The notes: generated by a model from the letters alone, not told the origin. Numbered from the stretch's first letter, positions 35,675 through 44,922 are shown. The stretch is DNA of 64,000 nucleotides from Roseiarcus sp963732155 (GCA_963732155.1 CAVSYB010000013.1:248001-312000), one strand, 5' to 3'. A program made the numbers and translations.

Positions 35675-36575
35675 TTAGGCAACGGAGCGGCGAATTACGA
35701 ACGCGTCTTGCGACAAAGACGAGGTGTCGAAGGCGACGACGGTCAACGGCAGCGCCTCGTCGGCAATCAGCCGCCGAAGGAATTGTTCGCTGATAAACGC
35801 TTCACCGTAGGTCTTCGAATCCGTGAAGCTGAACCATACGAACTCGTTGCGCTCATACTCAGCAATTCTTGCGGCGAGGTCGCCAGCGCCTTCGATGCAT
35901 TTCCTGGCGTACCAATGAAGCTCCTTCCCGCTCTCGAGTTCCTTTTTCTCTCGCTCCAGGCGCCTCAAATATCGCAAACCCCACGTCGTGAAAGCGCCCA
36001 CGCCTCCCGGTCGCAAAATCTCTGCAATCTCGCGCAGCCATTGGCGAAGAGACGAATGCGAAAGGTGGGAAAATATCGACCATCCAACGACCAGATCGAA
36101 CCAATTCCTCGGAATGGAGCCGTCTGGCGCATATCCTCCGGAGAGGATTGTGACGTAAGGGTTCAAAGAACGCGCCAATGTCGCATACAGAAGGTTGGGC
36201 TCGAACCCGAACATCTTGTCGAGATCGAAGTCTCTGAGGAACGGCCGGGTCATTCGTCCCCAACCGCAGCCGAAATCAAGGAAACGCCGAGATTTCAGGT
36301 CGCCGACATCGGCGTGTTTTTTAATGAAACCGTAAAAGCTGAACGCTTCCGCAATTGAAGTTTCCCACGACGCCGACCCGTGGACCAGCATCTGCAAATC
36401 CTGGTCGGGGATCGTCGGGAACTCAACGCCGGATACGCTCGTCCCGTTCTTGGTCGACACCCAGACGTCTTTCCATTTCTCGTCCGGCAGCGATGAAAAC
36501 TTGTCGCGAAAAATGTTCGGACTGTACCCGAAAATTCGGATCGCATTCTATTTTTGGCTTGGTCACGGAGAACAT
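35675..36575 (-). CDS. class I SAM-dependent methyltransferase with a 5-prime frameshift
   Basis: The main frame runs from a GTG at 36460 (261 residues). SAM motifs are RFLDFGCGWGRMTRPFL, MFGFEPNLL and WFDLVVGWSIFSHLSHSSL, followed by ILRPGGVGAFTTWG. Coding signal continues upstream in that frame (DKFSSLPDEKWKDVW) until a stop at 36548-36550, while another frame starts at ATG 36575 behind AAGGGGG (MFSVTKPKIECDPNFRVQ). Removing one T from the five-T run (A5 at 36509-36513 on the plus strand) joins them into a 299-residue protein. So the natural start is probably 36575 and one base is extra, by mutation or by error. It is likely a glycan or lipid methyltransferase by context only. Confidence 0.75.
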
Positions 36576-36826
36576 ATCCGCCCCCTTTGCGCGGTCCAAG
36601 GCTATCGGTTGGCTACAACTCCGCCGTCCATGCGCCTGACGCGGCCGTATGGCCAGTTATCGTCGCCCCCGACGATGCGGAAAGGCCATTCGGGGGGCAT
36701 CGTTAGCTCATCGTTGCGTGCAATCGCTCAACTTTACCGGTCGCAACGTCGCGCGCGATCCGACGAGACGGTCGTTTCGACTGGCGTCCGCGGGATGCCC
36801 ACTCCGAAGCAAGTCTCTCGAACGAT

Positions 36827-37792
36827 CTACGCCGCGCCAAGGCATCGTTCGAGGAATTCCGCGTCCTCCAGGAACGCGTTGAACCGCGCTTCCTGCGCCT
36901 TGCTGTAATGGATGACGCGGCCGTCGGCGGAAAGCTCGACAATGCCCCGCTTCAGTGGAGAATCGGCCTTGTCGGCCGTCGCTGGTCTCGCCGAAAGCTC
37001 GGCAATCTCCGAGAAATAGCGCCTGACGTTCGGGTTTTGAAAGGACTCCCGGTCCTTGGTCAGCGCCTCCGCCACCGTCGCGCCGGGAGCGAGCGCGCCA
37101 TGCGCGACGAGCTTGTTGAGGTTGGCGCGGATGCGGCGCTGCGGCTCGAGGTTCGTCATATGGAGCACGAAGAAATTGTTCTTCACGCAGGCCGGCCCCC
37201 CGAGGCGTCTAATCCCGTCATTGTGCAACGCCACCCTGTCGAACAGGCGCACATTGGCGCGCCGCACCGGTTTGCCCCAACGCATGCCGCCGACGAGATG
37301 GCCGCCGTCCTCGCCCACAACGAAGCGCCGCCACGAGCCCGCGCAATTGTGCAGCCACGTCCCGGGGAAGACGGCCACCTCCGGATAGGCCCTGAGGAAC
37401 GCTAGGATTCGCGCGTCCTCGCAATGACGCCCGTCGACGATGAGCGTCAGGAATTCGTCGGTGTCCAGAAAGACGAAGTGTGAGCACGAAGCGTCCAGTG
37501 CGCCATAGAGGGACGCAAACGCATCGAGATTGTGAATCGCATCGACGAAGCCGTGATAGGAATAGACGGTCAGCGCGCCGCCGTGGCGCGCGTAGGTATC
37601 GAGCACCTTGTCGGACGTGGAGCCGTTGTCGAATATGATGATGTTCTCAATTCCGCAGATTCTGGCGTGCCAGGCGATCCACGGCTCGATCAGTTCGTCC
37701 TCATCTTTGGTTTTTAGCACGATTTTCAGTTGAGCGTGGCGTTGGGCGATCGTGTTGCAGATGGCGTCCCTATTGTCGTGCCAGGTCAGCAT
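36827..37792 (-). CDS. GT2-like glycosyltransferase (Glyco_tranf_2_4 type)
   Basis: 321 residues. KIVLKTKDEDELIEPWIAWH starts the domain, NIIIFDNGSTSDKVLD binds the nucleotide, and SHFVFLDTDEFLTL carries the DxD metal site. RRANVRLFDRVALHNDG and HMTNLEPQRRIRANLNKL follow. This type is common in LPS and surface-glycan loci and often adds a sugar to a lipid-linked acceptor. No membrane segment. Together with the methyltransferase and GH99-like relic it forms a small glycan cluster on the minus strand, cut by the neighbouring IS630 element. Confidence 0.8.
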   Translation of the reverse strand: MLTWHDNRDAICNTIAQRHAQLKIVLKTKDEDELIEPWIAWHARICGIENIIIFDNGSTSDKVLDTYARHGGALTVYSYHGFVDAIHNLDAFASLYGALDASCSHFVFLDTDEFLTLIVDGRHCEDARILAFLRAYPEVAVFPGTWLHNCAGSWRRFVVGEDGGHLVGGMRWGKPVRRANVRLFDRVALHNDGIRRLGGPACVKNNFFVLHMTNLEPQRRIRANLNKLVAHGALAPGATVAEALTKDRESFQNPNVRRYFSEIAELSARPATADKADSPLKRGIVELSADGRVIHYSKAQEARFNAFLEDAEFLERCLGAA

Positions 37793-37811
37793 TTGTTGGC
37801 CTTGCGTCAGC

Positions 37812-38895
37812 TAGAGCATTTTCCGCTCACGTTGCATCGTATCCGGCGGCTGCGAGATAATTTGCGCATTCTTGCGGCGTGAAGCGGCGGAGTGCGTCGG
37901 CGATGGCCTGCCAAAGATCGGGAATGGTTCGTGCGGCGGCGGCGCGCAGCAACGCCTTGAGTTTGGCGGAGGCCATTTCGATCGGGTTGAAGTCGGGGCT
38001 GTAGGGCGGCAGATATCGCAAGGTCGCGCCGACGGCCTCGATGGCCTGACGCACGCCGTAAACCTTATGAGCGGGCAGATTGTCCATAATCACGACGTCG
38101 CCCGGCCGCAACTCGGGGACGAGCGCCTGTTCGACGTAGGCGAGAAAAGCCTCGCCGTTCATCGGGCCGTCGAGAACCATCGGCGCCGCGATCCCGTCAT
38201 GGCGAAGCGCCGCCGTGAAAGTGGTCGTTTTCTCAAGGCGAACGCAAAGCGTTCGTCCGGCAATGGCCATGAGGCACGGCCGCGCGGCATCGCTCGCCGC
38301 GAGGCGCGCGGCCATAGAGGCGCGCCATTTTGGTGTTCGCCGATGTTTCGTCGATGAAGACAGTCCGCGTCGGATCGAGATCGAGCTGGTCTTCAAACCA
38401 TGCTTCACGCGCCGCGTCCACCGCGCTGCGACGCTGCTCGGCCGCATGCGCCGTCTTTTTTTGCGCGTGATGTTCCGACGCTTGAAGAACCGCCAGAGCG
38501 TGCCGATCGCAACAGCGACGCCATGCCCGCCCAGTTTCTCCTGCAGCTCAGCGAGCGTGATGTCCGACTGCGCGGCGACCGCCGAGAGGATCAGTTCGGC
38601 ATGCGCCTCTATCCGATGGGAATGGCGGTCGCCGCCCTGGCGTCGGGGTGTGATGTTCCCTTGCCGCCGCTTCTGCGCGCGCCAACGGATGGCGCTCGAC
38701 GCGCTGACCCCGAACCGCTCGGCCGCCGCCCGGCAGGACAACCCGCCTTCAATCGCCGAAACCACCCGCCCCCGAAGATCAATCGACAATGCCATCGCCA
38801 TGCATGCCCGCCTCCTTCGCCGGCCGGAAGCTTAAATCAAATATCCGCCGATTCGGGAATCCCTTCACAATTCAAACCGAGCGGAAAATGCTCTA
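37812..38895. mobile_element. IS630-family insertion sequence
   Basis: Bounded by perfect 17-base inverted repeats TAGAGCATTTTCCGCTC (37812-37828) and its complement (38879-38895). The outer TA at each end is the duplicated target, as expected for IS630/Tc1. The element between the TAs is 1080 bases. It carries one transposase gene, on the minus strand. Similarity extends weakly past the perfect repeat. Confidence 0.9.
37827..38801 (-). pseudogene. IS630 transposase with two compensating lesions
   Basis: The frame is open over 324 codons, but the middle is scrambled. The N-terminal helix-turn-helix (LSIDLRGRVVSAIEGGLSCR, AERFGVSASSAIRW) and C-terminal catalytic part (VIMDNLPAHKVYGVRQAIE, YLPPYSPDFNPIEM) are normal. 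Between them, the real sequence (LDPTRTVFIDETSANTKMAR) lies in another frame. It is lost by a one-base shortening at an A7 run (T7 at 38456-38462), or accessible by slippage there. It ends at a 28-base insertion (38233-38260) which contains a CGAACGC-TTT-GCGTTCG hairpin and restores the original frame. The first catalytic Asp (FIDET) is therefore missing, so the enzyme should be inactive. Confidence 0.8.
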
Positions 38896-39229
38896 ACTAC
38901 TGCTTCACGAAAGCTTACCACGATCGGGCGACCGTTTGGAATGTCCTGACCGGAAGTCAACATCTCTACGCGATCCGGGGTCGTCCCTGATGGTCGTCCG
39001 TTTCTCGAAGTTACGCCAAGACGATTCAAAGACGTTCGTTAACCGGAGACTAAGCGACAGCGAACATTTTTATAGTGCTTTGCGCGCCCCAGTTCGTGCG
39101 ACGGCTTTCTTCCGGTTTGTCGCGAATCGAGCCCCGTCGTCGCAGTGCACCCGTCGTCGCGTCGTGAACCGCCGTGCGCGCTGGACACGCCGCCCTCTTC
39201 CCTGTCATGTTTCGTCCCGCAACAGCGCA
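38896..39229. other. intergenic region right of the IS630 element
   Basis: 334 bases with no recognisable gene. It holds the presumed promoter of the DUF4431-like gene. Confidence 0.3.
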
Positions 39230-40010
39230 ATGAAGCCTGCGCCTGCGGAGGCGAAACCTCATGCGCCAGTTATTCGTCGGAGCTTTATCGCGTCGGTCTT
39301 CCTGCTCGCGGCGGCGAGCGCCGACGCCGCCTGCTTCGATCTCTCGAAATCGGAGCCGCACAGCCTCACCGGTCTGCTTTCGCATCGCATATTCCCGGGG
39401 CCGCGCCGGGCTTCCAGGACGTGCGGCAAGGGCGACGACGCCGGAGCCGGGCTACCTCCTGCAACTGCCCGAGGCGATCTGCCTCACCGGCGATGAGTTC
39501 GCCGACCCCGCCAAGGTGTTTTCGGAAGTGCAACTGGTCGAGACCGACAAGACGGCGAGCGCGATGCGGGCGCTGGCGGACCACAATGTGACGGTCGAGC
39601 TGACGCAGCCGATACCGGCGATGACCGGCCACCATCACCGCCCGCTGGTCGCCTGGGTGACTGACATCGTCGCCGTCGCCGACAAGGCCGCCGAATATGG
39701 AACCGCGGCCACCGCGGTGCGCGGATTCTATTACGCGCTCGCCGGCGGCAATGGCGAACAGGCGGCCGTCTTCATCGTGCCGGAGCGTCGAAAGGGAGCG
39801 TTTTCGCCGGACGAGATGACGCGCTTCTACGGCGGCCTCGTCGCGCCGCTCGAGTTGCTCAGCCTCGCGCCGAGCGGTCCCGGCGCCTATCTCGTGCGCT
39901 ATCAGTTCGCCAGCCGCGCCCGCGCGTGCAACGGGCGGGCGATCGTGAAGACGGTCAACCGCGGCGGGTCGAATCTGATCGCCAGCATCCAGGCGCTCGA
40001 CGGCTGCTGA
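39230..40010 (+). pseudogene. exported DUF4431-like protein with two small frameshifts
   Basis: Begins at ATG 39230 with a signal peptide (RRSFIASVFLLAAASADAAC), then CFDLSKSEPHSLTGLLSHRI. The next part, PGAAPGFQDVRQG, is in a second frame, and the rest (PEPGYLLQLPEAICLTGDEF to the end, IASIQALDGC) in a third. Adding one G to the run at 39397-39400 and one G to the run at 39430-39432 rebuilds a continuous protein of about 260 residues. The first half fits DUF4431, which binds no known ligand. The second half (AVRGFYYALAGGNGEQAAVF, FYGGLVAPLELLSL) is a Rhizobiales-type periplasmic domain I cannot name. Both defects are single-base losses in G runs, so sequencing error is as likely as true decay. 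Confidence 0.65.
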
Positions 40011-40049
40011 GCGAACCGGTTCGAGCGCGTCGGCGCGGGAGGCCTGACC

Positions 40050-41654
40050 ATGCGCACCATCTTCGCGCTTGTCGGCGCCGCTCTTCTGACGGCGACCCCG
40101 CAGTCGGCGCGCAATCTTCCCGCTCCGCCGCAGGCGCTGTTCGGCGACCTCTACGCGGATGTCGAAATGCAGCGCGTGTTTCCCGACAGCAAGGAATTCG
40201 CCGACGCGACGCCAAGGTCGCCGCCGGCTGAAATCCTGGCGCTTTACCAGGCGCAAAGGCCGCTCTCGCCGGAGGCGCTGAAGCGCTTCGTCATCGCGCA
40301 TTTCGCGCTGCCGCCCGAGCCGGGCGCGCCGCCCCTCGCCGCCGCGCCGGCGCCGATCCGCCGGCATATCGACGCGCTGTGGGAGCGCTTGACGCGCGAC
40401 ACGCCGACGGCGCCGCCGTATTCCTCGCTGCTGCCGCTGCCGCGGCCCTATGTCGTGCCGGGCGGCCGATTCCGCGAACTCTACTATTGGGACTCTTATT
40501 TCACGATGCTGGGCCTCGCGCAAAGCGGCCGGCGCGACCTCGTCGAGGACATGGTTGCGGATTTCGCCCATCTCATCGACGCCTATGGGCATGCGCCCAA
40601 CGGCGCGCGCTCCTATTATCTGACGCGCTCGCAGCCGCCGTTGTTCTTCGCGATGGTGGGCCTGCTGTCGCCGGCCGACCCGGCGGCGGCCTTCGCGCGC
40701 TATCTCCCGCAATTGAAGGCGGAGCATTCGTTCTGGATGGAGGGCGCCCGGCAACTGACCGCGGGAGGCGCGCATCGCCGCGCCGTCGCGCTCGAGGACG
40801 GCGCGATCCTCAACCGCTACTGGGACGACAGCGACGCGCCCCGCGACGAATCCTATCGCGAGGACGTCGTGCTGGCGAAGACCGCCCGGCGCGCGCCGCA
40901 AGACGTCTATCGCGACATTCGCGCCGCGGCCGAGAGCGGCTGGGATTTCAGCTCGCGATGGTTCGCCGATTCGCGGACGCTGGCGGCGATCGATACGACC
41001 GCGCTCATTCCCGTCGATCTCAACGCTCTACTGTTCGGCCTCGAAGGCGCGATCCGCGCGGGGTGCGAGCGGGCGGGCGATCGCGATTGCGCCGACGAGT
41101 TCGCCCGCCGCGCCGCCGCGCGCCGCGCCGCGATCGACCGCTATCTCTGGGACGCCGCGCGCGGCGCCTATTTCGATTACCGGTGGCGCGAGCGGCGGCG
41201 CGCCGACGGGGTCAGCGCCGCCACTCTCTATCCGCTGTTCACCCAGGCGGCGAGCGAGGCGCAGGCGGCCTCCGTCGCTAGGATCGCCGAAACAGAGCTG
41301 CTGAAGGCCGGCGGCGTCGTCGCCACCCCGCTCGACACCGGCCAGCAATGGGACGCGCCGAACGGATGGGCGCCGCTGCAATGGATCGCCGTGACCGGCC
41401 TGACTTTCTACGCGCAGAGCGCCCTCGCCGAAAAGATCGCCTGCCGATGGACGGTCAACGTCTCGCGCGTCTATCGCCAGACCGGCAAGCTGCTCGAGAA
41501 ATACGACGTGATCGCGACCGACCGGCCGGGCGGCGGCGGCGAATATCCGACGCAGGACGGCTTCGGCTGGACCAACGGCGTGACGCTGAAGCTCATGGCG
41601 CTTTATCCGGCCGACGTCGGCTTCACGCGCCTCGACCAATGTCCGGGCGGATGA
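40050..41654 (+). CDS. treA: periplasmic alpha,alpha-trehalase (GH37)
   Basis: 534 residues. Hydrolyses trehalose to two glucose molecules. A short signal peptide (MRTIFALVGAALLTATPQSA) places it in the periplasm. Trehalase signature 1, PGGRFRELYYWDSYFTMLGL, and signature 2, QQWDAPNGWAPLQWIAV, are both intact. The catalytic Asp and Glu regions SGWDFSSRWF and GGGGEYPTQDGFGWTNGV are present. Length is normal for TreA. It starts 39 bases after the DUF4431-like gene and may be in the same unit. Confidence 0.96.
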   Translation: MRTIFALVGAALLTATPQSARNLPAPPQALFGDLYADVEMQRVFPDSKEFADATPRSPPAEILALYQAQRPLSPEALKRFVIAHFALPPEPGAPPLAAAPAPIRRHIDALWERLTRDTPTAPPYSSLLPLPRPYVVPGGRFRELYYWDSYFTMLGLAQSGRRDLVEDMVADFAHLIDAYGHAPNGARSYYLTRSQPPLFFAMVGLLSPADPAAAFARYLPQLKAEHSFWMEGARQLTAGGAHRRAVALEDGAILNRYWDDSDAPRDESYREDVVLAKTARRAPQDVYRDIRAAAESGWDFSSRWFADSRTLAAIDTTALIPVDLNALLFGLEGAIRAGCERAGDRDCADEFARRAAARRAAIDRYLWDAARGAYFDYRWRERRRADGVSAATLYPLFTQAASEAQAASVARIAETELLKAGGVVATPLDTGQQWDAPNGWAPLQWIAVTGLTFYAQSALAEKIACRWTVNVSRVYRQTGKLLEKYDVIATDRPGGGGEYPTQDGFGWTNGVTLKLMALYPADVGFTRLDQCPGG

Positions 41655-41806
41655 GCCGCCGCGCCGGCGGCCGTCGCTTTGGTCTTGCGTTGGGTCGCGC
41701 AGGATGATTTTCTGGACCGCAACAACCGTGACAGGCGAACGCGGGCGCGGACGCTCGCGCGCCCCGGAGGCTGCCGGGGGGCGATCCCCGCGGAGGAGGC
41801 TTGGCG

Positions 41807-42295
41807 ATGGCGGGTCAGACCGACTTCTTTCTCAAGATCGACGGCGTCGACGGCAAGTCGCAGGACGACAAGCACAAGAACGAAATCCACATCAAGTCGT
41901 TCCTGATGGCGGCGTCCAACGCCGGATCGGGCGGCTCGAACCAGGGTTCGGGCGTCGGCAAGGCGCGCATCCACGACATCCACGTCACCAAGGAACTCGA
42001 CAAGTCCTCGCCGAACATCTTTCTCAACTGCCTGACCGGCAAGCATCATCCCAAGGCGACGATCACGGCGCGCAAGGCCGGCGAGAAGCCGCACGAATAC
42101 CTCAAGATCACGATGGAGGAGGTGTTCATCACCGGCTATCATCTGTCCGCCCGCGGCAGCGGCAAGACGCCGACCGAGAATTTCGCGCTGAACTTCGCCA
42201 CCGTCGAGCAGGAATACAAGGGTCAGAACGCCGACGGCTCCGCCGGTGCGGCCAACAAGAAGAAGTTCGACCTCAAGAAGCACAAGTCGGCGTGA
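41807..42295 (+). CDS. hcp: Hcp family type VI secretion tube protein (orphan)
   Basis: 162 residues from ATG 41807, preceded by GGAGG. MAGQTDFFLKIDGVDGKSQD opens the Hcp fold. KNEIHIKSFLMAASN, GVGKARIHDIHVTKELDKSS, KITMEEVFITGYHLSARG and TENFALNFATVEQEYKG are the conserved strands. It would form hexameric rings of a T6SS tube or act as a secreted carrier. No sheath, VgrG, ClpV or membrane-complex gene is in the window, so this is an orphan copy. The unusual gene at 42365 follows 69 bases downstream. Confidence 0.93.
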   Translation: MAGQTDFFLKIDGVDGKSQDDKHKNEIHIKSFLMAASNAGSGGSNQGSGVGKARIHDIHVTKELDKSSPNIFLNCLTGKHHPKATITARKAGEKPHEYLKITMEEVFITGYHLSARGSGKTPTENFALNFATVEQEYKGQNADGSAGAANKKKFDLKKHKSA

Positions 42296-42364
42296 CCGCT
42301 CGCGCTGGCGAGTGAGGCCGTGTTTGAAGGCCATTCGGCGCAACCATGACTCCGGGAGGGCGCG

Positions 42365-43042
42365 ATGATGGACGACGGAAGCGATGGGGAATCGGCCGAC
42401 GGGTTCGGCGGCGCTGACGGCTCGGGCAGCGGTTCCGGCTCCGGTTCCGGCTCGGACGGTTCGGGTGGGGCCGACGGCTCCGGTTCGGGCTCCGGCTCGG
42501 GCGACGGCTCCGGTTCCGGCACGGATGGCTCGGATGGGGCCGACGGCTCCGGCTCGGGGACCGGCGATGACGCCAAGGCGACGGACTGGGAGGTCTGCGG
42601 CGTGGCCGGCGGCGGCGGCGCGGCCGGAGTGGCGGCCGGCGCCAGTTTCTGGATTTTCAGGAGCGCGCTCGCCAACCGCCAGGGGCAATTCCTCTTCGTC
42701 GGCGCCGGCATGGGCGTTGGCGGCGATCTCGGCGGCGCCACCGCGCCGAGCCCGGGCGACGTCGCCAGCGGACAGCCGAGCAGCTCGTTTACGTCAATTC
42801 AATGCGACACGCCGTTCTCGATCAACGATCTGAACGTGTGCTCCGGCCGCATCACCAGCGCCGGCGCCGGTTTCGCCTACGGCTATTCGATCTGCTACAT
42901 CACCGCCGGAACGTTTCCCAGCCTGTTCCACAGCCAGAACGCCGGCGGCTGGAACGTCGGCGTCGGCGCCAACGCCTCGGTGCTGCTCGGCGTTTGGAAG
43001 ATGCTGGGCTCCAGCTCGCAGTACACGCCTTCGTCGAGTTGA
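42365..43042 (+). CDS. Ser/Gly/Asp-repeat protein of unknown function next to hcp
   Basis: 225 residues. Residues 1-70 are tandem DGSG, GSGS and GADGSG units, low in complexity and acidic. The DNA has matching short repeats at about 42414-42565. From residue 74 the sequence changes: a Gly/Ala-rich hydrophobic helix (GVAGGGGAAGVAAGASFWIF), then beta-rich Gly-containing segments (FLFVGAGMGVGGDLG, GAGFAYGYSICYITAG, WNVGVGANASVLLGVWKML) and two cysteines (CDTPF, NVCSG). It has no signal peptide. It might be a T6SS cargo or surface protein, as it follows hcp by 69 bases on the same strand, but that is inference. I do not recognise the family. Confidence 0.65.
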   Translation: MMDDGSDGESADGFGGADGSGSGSGSGSGSDGSGGADGSGSGSGSGDGSGSGTDGSDGADGSGSGTGDDAKATDWEVCGVAGGGGAAGVAAGASFWIFRSALANRQGQFLFVGAGMGVGGDLGGATAPSPGDVASGQPSSSFTSIQCDTPFSINDLNVCSGRITSAGAGFAYGYSICYITAGTFPSLFHSQNAGGWNVGVGANASVLLGVWKMLGSSSQYTPSSS

Positions 43043-43051
43043 GCGCCGGCG

Positions 43052-44098
43052 TCACGCCGGCGTCGGGCTGGCGGCGCTCCAGGCGGCGGCCAGCGCCGGG
43101 AATTTCGCCAGCCCGTTCTGGTCGAGGAGATTGGCGGCCTCGATCATTCGCAGGTCGTCGAAGGTCCGGCGCGTCAGCGCGAGGCTTTGGCCGTCGCGCG
43201 TCGTCGCCTTGGCTTCCTCGTCCGTCAGCGCGGCCGGCGCGTCGAGCGTCGCCGGCCGGTTGAGGATCGAGAAGAGATGCGCGAGCTCGTCCGCCCGCGC
43301 GCCGAACGCCGCGGCGACGGCGGGGCGCGCGTCCGCCGCCAGCAGGCTGCGCGTGAAAATGTTGGTGCCGTAAACGGCGTGCAGCCCGCCGCCGAAGCAC
43401 ACCGCCTCGTCGAGCCCCTGCGCCTCGAGAATCGAGAACGTCCGCACGAGATGGTCATGCAGCGTTCCCGTCTGGTGGCCGAGGTTCAACGCGCCGCTCT
43501 TTCTGAGAAACGTGCTGAGCTTCTCGAAATTGTCGCTCCTCTTCCGCCGCGCCTTGAAGATCAGCGTCTCGCGCAAAATCGTGCACTTTCTCGAAACGCC
43601 CCTGGCGGCGTGCCGCACATTGCCCGGGAAGATCACCGCGCGATTCCTCTTCGGCAACACGGATTTGACGATTTCGCCGCGCGCGTCGAGGAACGTCGTC
43701 TCGCCGGCCCAGTCGGGGTCCCATTTGTCGGCCATGTAGAGGATCGCGGTGCGCTCGTCGGCGCGCTCGGAATCGGTGTGGAAATAGCCGTCGGTGCCGA
43801 AGGTATAGCCGTTGAGGTAGCAGCGGATCAGCAGGCTGTCCGGCAAGCGGGCGTCGCGCAGCGTCCGCCAGGCCGCGTTGAGCGCCTCGAACTGCGGAGT
43901 CTCCTCGATCAGGAACGAGACATCGGCGAGGTTGTGCCGGCCGGCGGCGACGAATCTCCTCGTCCAGTGGCCGTGCGGGTCGGTGCGGGCGTTGGAGCGC
44001 GACCCGTATTCCATCGGCTCGCTCGCCACGAAGCGCGCCAGATTGTCATAGGCCTCAGCCGGCAGGACGTCGTCCAGCACAACAATGTCGTCGCTCAT
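43052..44098 (-). CDS. 2OG-Fe(II) oxygenase fused to an HD-like C-terminal domain
   Basis: 348 residues. The N-terminal half is a prolyl-4-hydroxylase-type dioxygenase: His107 and Asp109 in YFHTDSE, distal His163 in GNVRHAARG, and the 2-oxoglutarate Arg at about 176 in ILRETLIF. From about residue 195 another module begins (LNLGHQTGTLHDHLVRTFSI, GLDEAVCFGGGLHAVYGTNI), with histidines at 208, 214, 216 and 240 and Asp230. This looks like the DUF6817/HD-type fold. The gene is convergent to the Ser/Gly/Asp gene, with nine bases between. The substrate is unknown; small-molecule or peptide hydroxylation is plausible. Confidence 0.82.
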   Translation of the reverse strand: MSDDIVVLDDVLPAEAYDNLARFVASEPMEYGSRSNARTDPHGHWTRRFVAAGRHNLADVSFLIEETPQFEALNAAWRTLRDARLPDSLLIRCYLNGYTFGTDGYFHTDSERADERTAILYMADKWDPDWAGETTFLDARGEIVKSVLPKRNRAVIFPGNVRHAARGVSRKCTILRETLIFKARRKRSDNFEKLSTFLRKSGALNLGHQTGTLHDHLVRTFSILEAQGLDEAVCFGGGLHAVYGTNIFTRSLLAADARPAVAAAFGARADELAHLFSILNRPATLDAPAALTDEEAKATTRDGQSLALTRRTFDDLRMIEAANLLDQNGLAKFPALAAAWSAASPTPA

Positions 44099-44253
44099 CG
44101 CTTCGCCCGCTCGTCATTCGCGTCGATCCGAACCCCGAAATGGCCGCCGGTTTGACGTCGAGATTGCGCCATCCGGGCGTCGCGCGCAACGCCGCCCTTT
44201 CACTGCTCGTCGCCATCCGCTAGGCTCGCGCCCAATGGCGGGGGAGGCCTTGC

Positions 44254-44838
44254 ATGAGCGTCGCGGTCAAAGCGTCGGCGGAGCCGTTCGGCGCGCCGAT
44301 CAATCTCATCAACTTCGTCTGGATGGGGCTCGCCTTCGCCGCCGTCGCGGCGGCGATCGTCGTCGGCGATCTCTGGCTGCTCAATTTCGTCCATGTCATC
44401 GCCGGCGCGATGTGGACCGGCATCGACCTGTTCATGGGCTTTGTCGTCGGCCCGATCCTGCGCGCCGCTCCGTTCGAGGCGCGCCGCGCGGTGATCACCC
44501 GGCTGACGCCGAAGACGTTGTTCATCATGCCGACCTTGTCGATCGCCACGGGAACGAGCGGCTGGTTCCTCGCCGGCCGGCTCGGCTTTCTCGACCTCGC
44601 CTATCCGCAATTCTGGTGGGTGGCGGCGGCGCTCGCCATCGTGACGATCCTCACCGTCCAGGGCCTCGGCTATCTCCTGCCGACGAACCTGCGAGTTTAT
44701 TTCGAGCTGCGCAAACCCAATCCCGACGGCGCCAAGGTCGGCGCCCTGATGAGCCGCTACTTCTATGTCGTGGCCTGCCAGGGCGCGATGCAGGTGGCGA
44801 TCATCGTGGTGATGGCGCGCTTCGCGACCGGGCTCTAG
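44254..44838 (+). CDS. multi-pass membrane protein, DUF2269/CopD-like
   Basis: 194 residues with four to five transmembrane segments. The first is INFVWMGLAFAAVAAAIVVG; DLWLLNFVHVIAGAMWTGID contains a His and Trp typical of heme- or copper-handling membrane proteins. Later segments are FIMPTLSIATGTSGWFLAGR and FWWVAAALAIVTILTVQGLG. I am unsure of the family; it resembles DUF2269-type proteins with a conserved histidine (FVHVIAGAMW). Integral inner-membrane protein of unknown function. It stands alone upstream of the Gly-rich cluster. Confidence 0.7.
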   Translation: MSVAVKASAEPFGAPINLINFVWMGLAFAAVAAAIVVGDLWLLNFVHVIAGAMWTGIDLFMGFVVGPILRAAPFEARRAVITRLTPKTLFIMPTLSIATGTSGWFLAGRLGFLDLAYPQFWWVAAALAIVTILTVQGLGYLLPTNLRVYFELRKPNPDGAKVGALMSRYFYVVACQGAMQVAIIVVMARFATGL

Positions 44839-44922
44839 CGAGGCGCCGCCGCCGCCTCTTCATCGGTTGTTCACTTTGGCTTAGTCAAACTGCGCGCGCT
44901 GGGGCGATGCGGAGGTAAGTTC

